Source: Streptomyces griseus (lineage in GTDB: Bacteria; Actinomycetota; Actinomycetes; Streptomycetales; Streptomycetaceae). Taken from it: a stretch of DNA of 64,000 nt. Location: the NCBI RefSeq assembly GCF_001715295.1, contig NZ_MDKB01000005.1:187645-251644 (forward strand), in the 5' to 3' direction. The notes beneath the pieces were generated by a model. That model ran no database searches. It saw only the letters and a list, made by a program, of their open reading frames with translations, and was not told the DNA's origin. The position numbers and the translations under genes were made by a program. This document shows, one piece after another, positions 8,168 through 16,096 of the stretch (the stretch's first letter is position 1; every line of letters starts with the position of its first letter).

Positions 8168-9771
8168 CGGTGGTCCTCCTCAGCGGCCGGGGCCTTGTCC
8201 CCCGGTGCCGGTGCGTGGTCGGCGAGCACTTCGAGCAGCCGGTCCTCGGCCACGTCCTCGCCCGCCAGCTCACCGGCGACGGCTCCGCCCCGCAGGACGA
8301 CGATCCGGTCGGCGCCCTCGATGAGCTCCTCGATGTCGGAGGAGATGAGCAGGACGGCCAGCCCCTCGCGGGCGAGGTCGTCGATGAGGCTCTGGACCTC
8401 GGCCTTGGCCCCGACGTCGATCCCGCGGGTGGGTTCGTCGAGCAGCAGGACCTTGGGTTCCAGGCAGAGCCATCGGGCCAGGAGGACCTTCTGCTGGTTT
8501 CCGCCGGAGAGTTCGCCCACCTTCTGCTCGGGGCTCGACGCCTTGATCCTCAGGCGTTTCATGAAGATGTCGACGATCCGGTCCTGCCTGGCGCGGGAGA
8601 CGACACCGGCCCGCGACAGGCGCGGCATGGCGGCCAGCACGATGTTCTCGCGGACCGAGAGGCCGGGCACGATGCCCTCGGCCTTGCGGTCCTCCGGCAG
8701 CAGACTGATCCCGGCCCGGATGGCGGCCGCCGGGGTGAGCCGCTTCAACGGGGTTCCGTCCACGGTGAGTTCACCCGAGTCCAGCGGGAGGGCGCCGGAG
8801 AGGGCCTTCGCCGTCTCGCTTCGGCCCGAGCCCAGGAGGCCGCCGAGCCCCAGCACCTCGCCCCCGTACAGCGACAGGGATATGTCGTGGAGCTGGAGGC
8901 GGCTGTTCAGGCCCGTGGCGGTCAGTACCGGGGTACGGGCGGCCTCGTGGCCCTCGGCGGCGAAGTTGGTGACCCCGGCGCGGCGGACCTCGGCCACATC
9001 GCGGCCGAGCATCATCGACACGAGCTGCATCCGGTCGAGGCCGGCGAGGTCGCCGGTGTGGATGTGGCGGCCGTCGCGCAGCACGGTGACGCGGTCGCAG
9101 ATCCGGTAGAGCTCGTCCATGCGGTGGCTGACGTAGAGCACGGCGATCCCCTGGCCGCGCAGCTCCTCGATGACGCGGAAGAGGGTCTCCACCTCACGCG
9201 GTTCGAGCGAGGAGGTGGGTTCGTCCATGATGACGACCTGGGCGTCGACCGAGACGGCCCGGGCCAGGGCGACCATCTGCTGGGTGCCGATGCCCAGGGT
9301 GTGCAGCGGGCGGCGGGGGTCGACCCGTACCCCGAATCCGTCGAGCAGGCCGCTCGTCTCGCGGTGCATACGCGGGAAGTCGATCAGGCCGAAGCGGTTG
9401 CGTGGTTCACGGCCGAGGAAGATGTTGCGCGCCACGCTCATCAGGGGGACGAGGTTGACCTCCTGGTAGATCGTGGAGATGCCGGACTGCTGGGCCTCGG
9501 ACGGCCGGGCGAATCCGACCGGTGCGCCCGCCAGCCGCAGTTCGCCGCCGTCGGGCCGGTACACCCCGGTCAGTACCTTGATGAGGGTGGACTTGCCCGC
9601 GCCGTTCTCGCCCACCAGCGCGTGGGTCTCCCCGGCGCGCAGGGAGAAGGAGACGTCGTCGAGGGCGACGACCCCGGGGAACCGTTTGCTCACCGAGCGG
9701 GCTTCGAGCACGGCGGGGGCGGCGTGCGCGACCCGCTCCGGCGCCTGGGGTACTGCTTCGGGTGGTGCCAT
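8164..9771 (-). CDS. ytfR: Double-domain sugar ABC transporter ATPase, YtfR/RbsA type
   Basis: A 535-residue protein with two tandem ABC ATPase domains. The N-terminal domain has Walker A GENGAGKST near residue 56, a signature region LGIGTQQMVALARAV, and Walker B VVIMDEPTSSL. The C-terminal domain has LGLGGLLGSGRSETAK as its degenerate P-loop, signature LSGGNQQKVLLARWL and Walker B VLLLDEPTRGID. The degenerate second P-loop is normal in CUT2 ATPases. It energises the two permeases encoded immediately downstream and overlaps the first by ATGA. The gap to the binding-protein gene is 99 bases, room for a processing or attenuation site, which often makes the binding protein the most highly expressed member. 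Confidence 0.94.
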   Translation of the reverse strand: MAPPEAVPQAPERVAHAAPAVLEARSVSKRFPGVVALDDVSFSLRAGETHALVGENGAGKSTLIKVLTGVYRPDGGELRLAGAPVGFARPSEAQQSGISTIYQEVNLVPLMSVARNIFLGREPRNRFGLIDFPRMHRETSGLLDGFGVRVDPRRPLHTLGIGTQQMVALARAVSVDAQVVIMDEPTSSLEPREVETLFRVIEELRGQGIAVLYVSHRMDELYRICDRVTVLRDGRHIHTGDLAGLDRMQLVSMMLGRDVAEVRRAGVTNFAAEGHEAARTPVLTATGLNSRLQLHDISLSLYGGEVLGLGGLLGSGRSETAKALSGALPLDSGELTVDGTPLKRLTPAAAIRAGISLLPEDRKAEGIVPGLSVRENIVLAAMPRLSRAGVVSRARQDRIVDIFMKRLRIKASSPEQKVGELSGGNQQKVLLARWLCLEPKVLLLDEPTRGIDVGAKAEVQSLIDDLAREGLAVLLISSDIEELIEGADRIVVLRGGAVAGELAGEDVAEDRLLEVLADHAPAPGDKAPAAEEDHR

Positions 9772-9870
9772 GGGTGGTCCTGGCCTTCCGCTGTTCCAAG
9801 GGTGGGGGCCGGGGGCCGCCGTGGCGTGGTCTGCGCCGCGGCGGCCGGGGCCTTCGGGGACCGGAGGGGG

Positions 9871-10956
9871 TCAGTACGCCCCGCCGAGCGATTCCTTGGC
9901 GTTGGTCTCGTCGTAGGCGCGGTCGGTGATGATGACGTTCTCGGGGATCTCCTCGCCGCCGTAGAACTTCTGGGCGGTCGCGAAGGCGAGCGGGCCGAAG
10001 CGCGGGTTGGACTCGATGACGGCGTTGTACTCGCCGTTGACCAGGGCCTGGACGGCGTTGCGGGTGCCGTCGACCGAGACGATCTTGACGTCCTTGCCGG
10101 GCTTCTTGCCGGCCGCCTTCAGCGCGGTCACCGCGCCGAGACCCATCTCGTCGTTCTCCGCGTAGACGGCGGTGATGTCCGGCTTGGACTGGATGAGCTG
10201 CTCCATGACCTGCTGGCCCTTGTCACGGGCGAACTCGCCGGTCTGCTGGGCGACGATCTCGATGCCGGGGGCCTCGGCCTTGATCCGGTCGACGAAGCCC
10301 TTGGTGCGGTCGGTGGTCACGTTGTTCCCGGAAGCGCCGAGGAGGATGGCGACCTTCCCCTTGCCGCCGGTGGCCTTGATCATCGCGTCGGCGGCGCGCT
10401 TGCCCTGCTCGACGAAGTCGGAGCCGAGGAAGGCCACGTAGTCCTTGCACGCCGTGGAGTTGACCTTGCGGTCGATGGTGAGGACGGGCACCTTCTTCGC
10501 CGCGGCGGCCTTGAGCGCCGGTTCGAGCCCGTCGGAGTTGAGCGGCGCGATGATGAGGAACTGCGCGCCCTGGGAGAGCATGTCCTGGATGTCGCTGATC
10601 TGCTTGGACAGCTGCGACTGCGCGTTGGTGGTGAGGAGCTTTTTCACGCCGACCTTCTTCGCCTCGTCCTTGATGGACTGGGTCTCGGCGATCCGGAACG
10701 GGTTGGCCTCCTTCTCCGACTGCGAGAAGCCGACCACCGCGTTCTTCAGGTCGAGCTTCGGCGCGCCGTAGGTCTGCAGCGAACAGCCGGGACCGGAGCC
10801 GGACTCGGGGGTCTTGGCCGCCTGGGCGCCCTGGCTGCTGTCACCACCCGCGCTGTTCGTGGTCTCCGACTTCGAGCAGCCGGCGGCGGCCAGCGTGGCG
10901 GTCGCGGCGAGCAGGCAAGCCGCGGCGAGGGTACGGGATCGACGCTGGGTCATCAT
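9871..10956 (-). CDS. ytfQ: Lipoprotein sugar-binding protein, YtfQ-like
   Basis: A 361-residue extracellular binding protein. It begins with a lipoprotein signal peptide ending LAAAGC, so it is anchored to the membrane outer face through that cysteine. The mature part has two Rossmann-like lobes. Stretches VGFSQSEKE, RIAETQSIKDEA, TGEFARDKGQQVMEQLIQ and VYAENDEMGLGAV parallel E. coli YtfQ (galactofuranose) rather than RbsB or XylF. Two ATGs are adjacent; the first (10956) is preferred for its distance from AAGGAG. It is the first gene of the six-gene operon, behind a promoter with an overlapping LacI-type box. The substrate could also be L-arabinose or another furanose-capable sugar. Confidence 0.92.
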   Translation of the reverse strand: MMTQRRSRTLAAACLLAATATLAAAGCSKSETTNSAGGDSSQGAQAAKTPESGSGPGCSLQTYGAPKLDLKNAVVGFSQSEKEANPFRIAETQSIKDEAKKVGVKKLLTTNAQSQLSKQISDIQDMLSQGAQFLIIAPLNSDGLEPALKAAAAKKVPVLTIDRKVNSTACKDYVAFLGSDFVEQGKRAADAMIKATGGKGKVAILLGASGNNVTTDRTKGFVDRIKAEAPGIEIVAQQTGEFARDKGQQVMEQLIQSKPDITAVYAENDEMGLGAVTALKAAGKKPGKDVKIVSVDGTRNAVQALVNGEYNAVIESNPRFGPLAFATAQKFYGGEEIPENVIITDRAYDETNAKESLGGAY

Positions 10957-11570
10957 GCGCGGGACGCTCCTTGGCGGGATGACGGCACGCCGTTCGGCGC
11001 GCGGTCGGGCGTGGCTGGACGATCATCGGCCGCTCGGCGGCAGATGGCACTGCAATCCTCACGACCCCGCTACGAGCTGGGAGAACGGTGGTCGTAAGAG
11101 CCTGTGCGGCCTCTCGGCGGCTCGGTTTACAACGTTATATAGGCGGGGTGGCAGGGGCGGCAAGAGAGTTGTCGTTGCGTTTCCAAAACGTGTCGCCCGG
11201 CCACGCGCAGCGCAGCGTGGTGCGTCCGCCGTCGGCCGTTACGGCGCCCGCCGGCGCCCCCACCGCGCGGCGCGCCGACGGTGGTCGTGGGGCCGGCCCG
11301 CAACGACGGGGTGAGGACGCTACGACCGGGCCCGCCGGGAGGCGGACGACGACCGGGCACTCGGGGGCGGGCCGCCACCCGGTGCGGCCGCCCCCAGGCG
11401 CACGATCGCCGGCATCGACGGGATGCGGCCGACCGGGGCGCAGGCGGCCGGTCGACCCGGCACCGGGGCCGGCCGGCCACCCCGGCGGCGGGCACGCGGG
11501 GTACACCGCGCACCCTTCACCCGGGACACGGGCGTGGGCGGTGGGGACCCCTGGGCGCCGTGAGGTGCGT
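10957..11570. other. Long intergenic region holding the importer promoter
   Basis: Roughly 600 bases between the importer operon and the phyH terminator. Apart from the promoter/operator near 11125-11163, I see no coding region. Open frames on both strands are Arg/Pro/Gly-rich without ribosome-binding sites. The right half is very G+C-rich and featureless. Confidence 0.5.
11125..11163 (-). promoter_or_regulatory. Importer promoter with overlapping LacI-family operator
   Basis: On the minus strand TTGCCG (11158-11163) and TATAAC (11134-11139) are separated by 18 bases, a good -35/-10 pair about 175 bases upstream of the binding-protein ATG. The -10 overlaps an AACGTT-centred imperfect palindrome (11125-11144, core ACAACGTTAT), the typical core of LacI-family operators. 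The operator placement predicts repression by steric block, probably by the LacI protein encoded in the same operon. Confidence 0.6.
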
Positions 11571-11600
11571 GCCGGGGTCCGGCCGTTCGCGGACCCCGGC
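11571..11600 (-). terminator. Hairpin terminator after phyH-type gene
   Basis: A perfect 11-base inverted repeat (GCCGGGGTCCG / CGGACCCCGGC) with an 8-base loop sits immediately downstream of the dioxygenase stop codon. Confidence 0.75.
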
Positions 11601-11604
11601 TCCG

Positions 11605-12444
11605 TCAGGCATCGCCCATGACCAGTCCCTCGATCGTGTGCTTCTGCACGATGGGGGTGAGCTCCTCCACGACCGGACAGGCCAGGTGCGCCCGGACCCG
11701 GCCGGGCAGCGCGGCCCAGTACGCGCGGGTCACCGCCATGTCGTGCTGCGCGTCGTTCCCCGCACCCGGGGCGTCGACGCCCAGCACCAGGACGGGCCGG
11801 GCGTCGGGCGAGTGGTTGGCCGTGCCCCGGTGGATCGTCAGGGCGGAGCGGGCCGAGATGTCGCCTCGCTGGGGGTACTTGCGGAGGGCCAGTGCGGCGT
11901 AGCGGGGGTAGTCCTCGCGGTGGGGGAACATCGCGTGGCCGAAGCGGGTGTCGTCGTCCCACTGGGTGCCGGGCGCGATCTCGAAGGGTCCCATGTCCTC
12001 GCGGGTGTCGACGGCGGTGACGTTGAACGCGAGCGAGGTGAGCCTGCGTTCACGGCGGGTGGCGTCGGGCATGGGGAAGTCCCGGTGCCAGGGCTGGTTC
12101 ACGGCGCCGGCCAGCGGCACGTCGAACCCGAGCTCGACGATGCGGTAGTCGGGCCCCAGGACCGCCTCGCAGACCCCACGCACCCAGGGGTGGTCCACGA
12201 GGTCGACGAAGCCCCGGAGCTGTTCCGGGTGAATCTCGACGTAGTACCTGTGGGGCCCCCGGCCGACCGCTCCGCCCTCGCGTCCGCGCGCCTCGGCGAA
12301 GGCGGCGTCGATGTCCTCGCGCATCCGGTCGGCCCACTGCGGTGCGAACGCTCCGGGGCACGCGGTGATGCCGGCGTCGTAGAGGTCCCGGACCGCTGCC
12401 TCACGGTCGGCCGGGGGAAGGGAATCGGTCGCCGGGTCGTGCAT
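11605..12444 (-). CDS. Phytanoyl-CoA dioxygenase (PhyH) family protein
   Basis: A 279-residue Fe(II)/2-oxoglutarate-dependent oxygenase-fold protein. The double-stranded beta-helix metal ligands are visible as HRDF (HxD motif, about residue 130) and the distal His in TIHRGTANHS, followed by an Arg suited to binding 2-oxoglutarate. Start ATG 12444 is chosen because AAAGGA lies 8 bases upstream; an in-frame ATG at 12462 has no ribosome-binding site. PhyH relatives in bacteria hydroxylate many small molecules, so the substrate is unknown. It lies downstream of a secreted glycosidase gene, with an apparent terminator between them. A sugar-related substrate is only a guess from context. Confidence 0.85.
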   Translation of the reverse strand: MHDPATDSLPPADREAAVRDLYDAGITACPGAFAPQWADRMREDIDAAFAEARGREGGAVGRGPHRYYVEIHPEQLRGFVDLVDHPWVRGVCEAVLGPDYRIVELGFDVPLAGAVNQPWHRDFPMPDATRRERRLTSLAFNVTAVDTREDMGPFEIAPGTQWDDDTRFGHAMFPHREDYPRYAALALRKYPQRGDISARSALTIHRGTANHSPDARPVLVLGVDAPGAGNDAQHDMAVTRAYWAALPGRVRAHLACPVVEELTPIVQKHTIEGLVMGDA

Positions 12445-12543
12445 GTCTGTGGTCCTTTGCATGGGAGGGCGGAGGGACGGGGGGCGGGGCTCGGCCCCGC
12501 TGCGGGCGCTCCCGCCCACCCCGTCCCGGACGGGCCTGCGCTC

Positions 12544-12574
12544 CCGGCAGCGCGGTGATCGCGCGCGCTGCCGG
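12544..12574 (-). terminator. Hairpin terminator after the GH2-type gene
   Basis: Perfect 11-base arms (CCGGCAGCGCG / CGCGCTGCCGG) with a 9-base loop lie 24 bases beyond the glycosidase stop codon. Confidence 0.7.
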
Positions 12575-12597
12575 AAGCGGTCCTGCGGGGCAGGGCC

Positions 12598-15500
12598 CTA
12601 CGGCTGTTCGCCGTCGTGGAGGGCGGCCACCTCCTGGTCGGTGAGCGCCTTGTCGTACACGCGCACCTGGTCGACGGACCCGTTCCAGAAGTCGGTGTTG
12701 CCGCCGGACCACTTGGCACGGCCCACGGAGAGCGCGCCGCTGCTGACGTCGGCGGAACCGGCCTCGGCCGTGGCCGCGAGCTTCCCGTCGACGTACAGCT
12801 TGATCCGGTCGCCGCTGCGTACCCCGACGAGGTGGTACCACCGGCCCAGTTCGGGCGTCACCTCGAGCCTGGCCCGGTGCGCGCCCGGGGTGGAGAAGGC
12901 GAACGCGCCCTGCCCGTACTGGAGGTAGAACGGGTTCTCCTGGCGGCGGCCGTCCTGGCTGACGACCGTGCCGTAGTTGCCCGGGAGGGCGTCCAGGGAC
13001 GCCCAGGCGGACACGGTGTAGTCACCGGTGGTGTCGACGACCGGGCCGTCCGTCTCGGCGTACTGGCCCGCACCGTCGAACTTCAGTGCCGATCCCCGGA
13101 CACCCGGGGTCCAGGACGTTCCCTCGGAGAGGGTGAGGTCCTTGTGGTTGGGGCCGCTGTCGGCGGCCTTGGTCCCCTTGTTCTCGTCGAGGGACCAGGC
13201 GCCGCCGCCCTTGAGCTCGTCCCGCTCGCCCGCCGCCGCACCGGCCGCGATGACCTCCTGGTTGATCCGCCGCACCTTGGCGGGGTCGACCTTGATCTCG
13301 CGGCGGTCGTACGTCCAGAGGCCGTTGAGCTCGTTCTCCAGGTCGGTCACCTGGGTGTAGATGGAGCCGGAGAGCTCCGCCCGGGCCGCGTCGAGGTAGT
13401 ACGTCCGCGTGTTGTCGACGTACTTGGCGGTCAGGGCGTCCTTGTCGGCGACACCGCTGTAGATCGCGGTGGGGGCACCCGGCCACATGTGTCCGGGCAT
13501 CCGCAGGGTGAAGCCGCCGTGCTCACCGTCCATCGCGGCACGGTTCCCGTCCGGGAAGGCCGGGTCGGTGTTGTTGTAGTCGTGGTGGTCGATGATGTCG
13601 CCCTTGCCGGAATCTCCCTTGGAGTTGCAGCAGTTGACACCGCTGTGGGCGTTGACGACCCGGGAGGGGTCGGCGGCCTGGACCTTCTCGGTGATCTTTC
13701 CGGTCTCGGTGCGGTCCCACTCGCCCCAGCCCTCGTTGAAGACGATCCAGGCGCCGATGGAGGGGTAGTTGTGAAGCTGCTCCATCATCTCGGCGCCCTG
13801 GCCGAGGAAGGCCTTCTGCCCCTTCTCGCCGGTGATGTCGCCCGAGACGAAGTCCTGCCAGACCAGCAGCCCGAGCTGGTCGGCGTGGTAGTACCAGCGT
13901 GCCGGCTCGACCTTGATGTGCTTGCGTACGGAGTTGAAGCCGAGGTCCTTCTGCGCCTTCAGGTCGAAGACGAGGGCCGCGTCGCTGGGCGCCGTGTTCA
14001 GGCCGTCGGGGTAGAAGCCCTGGTCGAGCATGGCGAGGGAGAAGAACGGCTTTCCGTTGAGCACCAGCTTCTGGTAGCCGCCGACTTCGGCGACCCCGAA
14101 GGAGCGCATGCCGAAGTAGCTGTCCACGGTGTCCCGGGAGCGGCCGTCCTTGAGGGTGACCTCCAGGTCGTACAGGTACGGGTCGTCCGGGGTCCACAGG
14201 TGCTGTTCGGCGACCGGGAGGCTCAGCTCGCGGTTGGCCGGTCCGCTGACCCTGCCGACGACCTTCCCCTTCCTGTCACGGGCGACCGCGGTGATCCGCG
14301 CCGACGACGAGGCGTCCTCGGAGTTGACCGTCAGGGCGAGCCTGCCCTTGTCGATGTCGGGCGTGGTGGTGAGGGAGTCGACGGCGGCGGGCGCGACCGG
14401 CTCCATCCAGACGGTCTGCCAGATGCCCGAGGTGGCGGTGTAGAAGATGCCGCTCGGGTTGGCGGACTGCTTGCCCGTGGGCTGGTCGGCCCCGGTGGTG
14501 TCGGTCACCGCGACCACGATCTCCTGGGGGCCGCTGCCCTTGAGCGCGTCGGTGATGTCGGCGCTGAAGGCGGTGTAGCCACCGGTGTGTTCGGCGACCG
14601 GCTTGCCGTTGACCCAGACCCGCGCCTGGTAGTCGACGGCGCCGAAGTTGAGCTTCAGGCGGTCGTCACCGCCCCGCTTGCCGACCGACCAGCTCTTGGG
14701 CACGGTGACCAGCTTGCGGTAGAACATGTGGTCCTCGTGGCGCTCGATCCCGGAGAGCTGGGATTCGGCGGGGAAGGGCACGGTGATGCGCTCGCCGAGC
14801 GGCTTGCCGAAGACCGGCTTCTCCCCGGCGGCGGCTCCGGCGAACTCCCAGGGGCCGTTGAGGTTCTTCCAGTCGTCGCGCACCTGCTGCGGACGGGGGT
14901 ATTCGGGCAGGGGGTTCTTCGCGTCCAGCTTCTCGCCCCACGGGGTGAGCAGGCGGTGCGTGGAGTGGTTCTTCGCCCTGCGGCTGATCGCCGGGACGGT
15001 CTCGTCGCCGGCCTTCAGCCCGCCCTCGCCGTCGTAGACGAACGTGACCTGCTGGTTCTTCTGGACGGCCGCGCCCAGGGTGACGATGAGCGCGTGGGGG
15101 TCGTCCGACGCCCTGGCGACGGACTTCACGGGCATCGGCGTGGTGTCCGCCTCGATCCTGAGGTGGTTCTTCACGTCCTCGATGCCGCTGACCTCGTGGT
15201 CGAAGGTCGCCTGCAGCTTCAGTCCGTCCTCGGCGACGCCGAGCCCGATCGGGTAGACCTCGAAGTCGGCGGGCGGGGTGAACGCGGACTCGGGGACGAT
15301 CTGCTTGGTGAGCTTCGGGCTCGACCAGCGCAGGAACATGTTGGCCCCGCCGGTGTCCTGGAACATCTCCAGCCGGAAGGAGTGCTGCTCACCGCCCTTC
15401 AGGGCGACCGGGGTGCTGGTCTGCTCCTTGTCCCAGTCCGGCACCCAGTGGTCGATCACGGGCTTGTCGTCGATGAAGAGCCGGAAGCCGTTGTCACCGA

Positions 15501-15876
15501 TCGCGCTGAAGGTGTAGTCGCCGGTCTCGGGGGCCGCGATCTGGCCCGTCCAGCGGGCGGTGGTGTGCTCGGTCCTCCCGGTCGCCGATTCGAAGGCGCC
15601 GGTCAGGCCGGGGAAGTTGATGTCCGGGTCGAGCGCCACGGCGCCGAGCTCGGCGAAGTCCCGGGCGCCCGGGGCGGACATGGCGAAGTACTCGCCCTTG
15701 AGTCCGTGCACCTCGGTGGAGGGGGCCTCCGACGCGAACGCCGGGGCGGAGGCGGCGCCCGCGGCGGGGGCCGCGGTGGCGGCCGGCACCAGGACGGCCC
15801 CCAGGGGGAGCAGCAGTGCCGCCGTACAGGCGAGTGATCTGAAGAGCGTGCGGGGGCGGGCTGGTTGTCGTCTCAA
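12598..15876 (-). CDS. Secreted multidomain glycoside hydrolase: PA14 - GH2 - LamG
   Basis: A 1092-residue extracellular enzyme. I place the start at a TTG (15876) with GAGGA seven bases upstream; this gives a textbook signal peptide (several Arg, then a hydrophobic core ending ATAAPAAG). The domains in order are: PA14-type carbohydrate-binding module about 60-195 (GLKGEYFAM, FLRWSSP); GH2 sugar-binding/jelly-roll domain about 310-480 (WEFAGAAAG, YRKLVTVP); immunoglobulin-like domain; (beta/alpha)8 barrel about 590-830; C-terminal LamG/concanavalin-like domain about 930-1092. The acid/base Glu is in VFNEGWGEWD and the nucleophile probably in DGEHGGF. GH2 covers beta-galactosidase, beta-mannosidase, beta-glucuronidase and others; I cannot fix the specificity. 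Inverted-repeat operator candidates lie upstream. Confidence 0.88.
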   Translation of the reverse strand: MRRQPARPRTLFRSLACTAALLLPLGAVLVPAATAAPAAGAASAPAFASEAPSTEVHGLKGEYFAMSAPGARDFAELGAVALDPDINFPGLTGAFESATGRTEHTTARWTGQIAAPETGDYTFSAIGDNGFRLFIDDKPVIDHWVPDWDKEQTSTPVALKGGEQHSFRLEMFQDTGGANMFLRWSSPKLTKQIVPESAFTPPADFEVYPIGLGVAEDGLKLQATFDHEVSGIEDVKNHLRIEADTTPMPVKSVARASDDPHALIVTLGAAVQKNQQVTFVYDGEGGLKAGDETVPAISRRAKNHSTHRLLTPWGEKLDAKNPLPEYPRPQQVRDDWKNLNGPWEFAGAAAGEKPVFGKPLGERITVPFPAESQLSGIERHEDHMFYRKLVTVPKSWSVGKRGGDDRLKLNFGAVDYQARVWVNGKPVAEHTGGYTAFSADITDALKGSGPQEIVVAVTDTTGADQPTGKQSANPSGIFYTATSGIWQTVWMEPVAPAAVDSLTTTPDIDKGRLALTVNSEDASSSARITAVARDRKGKVVGRVSGPANRELSLPVAEQHLWTPDDPYLYDLEVTLKDGRSRDTVDSYFGMRSFGVAEVGGYQKLVLNGKPFFSLAMLDQGFYPDGLNTAPSDAALVFDLKAQKDLGFNSVRKHIKVEPARWYYHADQLGLLVWQDFVSGDITGEKGQKAFLGQGAEMMEQLHNYPSIGAWIVFNEGWGEWDRTETGKITEKVQAADPSRVVNAHSGVNCCNSKGDSGKGDIIDHHDYNNTDPAFPDGNRAAMDGEHGGFTLRMPGHMWPGAPTAIYSGVADKDALTAKYVDNTRTYYLDAARAELSGSIYTQVTDLENELNGLWTYDRREIKVDPAKVRRINQEVIAAGAAAGERDELKGGGAWSLDENKGTKAADSGPNHKDLTLSEGTSWTPGVRGSALKFDGAGQYAETDGPVVDTTGDYTVSAWASLDALPGNYGTVVSQDGRRQENPFYLQYGQGAFAFSTPGAHRARLEVTPELGRWYHLVGVRSGDRIKLYVDGKLAATAEAGSADVSSGALSVGRAKWSGGNTDFWNGSVDQVRVYDKALTDQEVAALHDGEQP

Positions 15877-15964
15877 GGCGTCGTCCTCGTCGAAGAAGCC
15901 GAAGTGCCCCGCACTGCGGAGCACTGCACATAGTCGAACATTGAGCCACAGCACCGAACACCTG

Positions 15965-16003
15965 ACAACGGTTGTGCACGCAGATTTTTCAACGATAGAA
16001 AAA
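15965..16003 (-). promoter_or_regulatory. Two operator-like inverted repeats upstream of the GH2-type gene
   Basis: First, ACAAC-G-GTTGT at 15965-15975, 11 bases with a central G. Second, TTTTTC-AACGATA-GAAAAA at 15985-16003, perfect 6-base arms. Both carry a CAACG core like LacI-family sites, and the region is strikingly A+T-rich for this genome. TTGTCA overlapping the first repeat could act as a -35 on the minus strand. Confidence 0.5.
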
Positions 16004-16041
16004 CGAGACCGTGCCCGCCCGCCCCGCCGGGCCCGCCGGAG

Positions 16042-16070
16042 CCGGCGAACGGTGCCGTACCGTCCGCCGG
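16042..16070 (-). terminator. Hairpin terminator after GH92 gene
   Basis: Stem CCGGCG-A-ACGGT / ACCGT-C-CGCCGG with one A/C mismatch and a 5-base loop lies just past the GH92 stop codon. Confidence 0.6.
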
Positions 16071-16096
16071 GCCCCGGGTCACGGCCCGTCGATGTC

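Noticed and set aside
8110..11097. A 995-codon rightward open frame across the sugar importer genes
   Set aside because: It is the reverse-strand shadow of the ATPase and binding-protein genes. Very high G+C makes the complementary frames free of stops; it has no signal, domain or ribosome-binding site.
12616..15837. A 1073-codon rightward open frame opposite the GH2-type gene
   Set aside because: Val/Gly/Asp-rich shadow of a clearly recognised secreted glycosidase. The real strand has the domains, TTG start and terminator.
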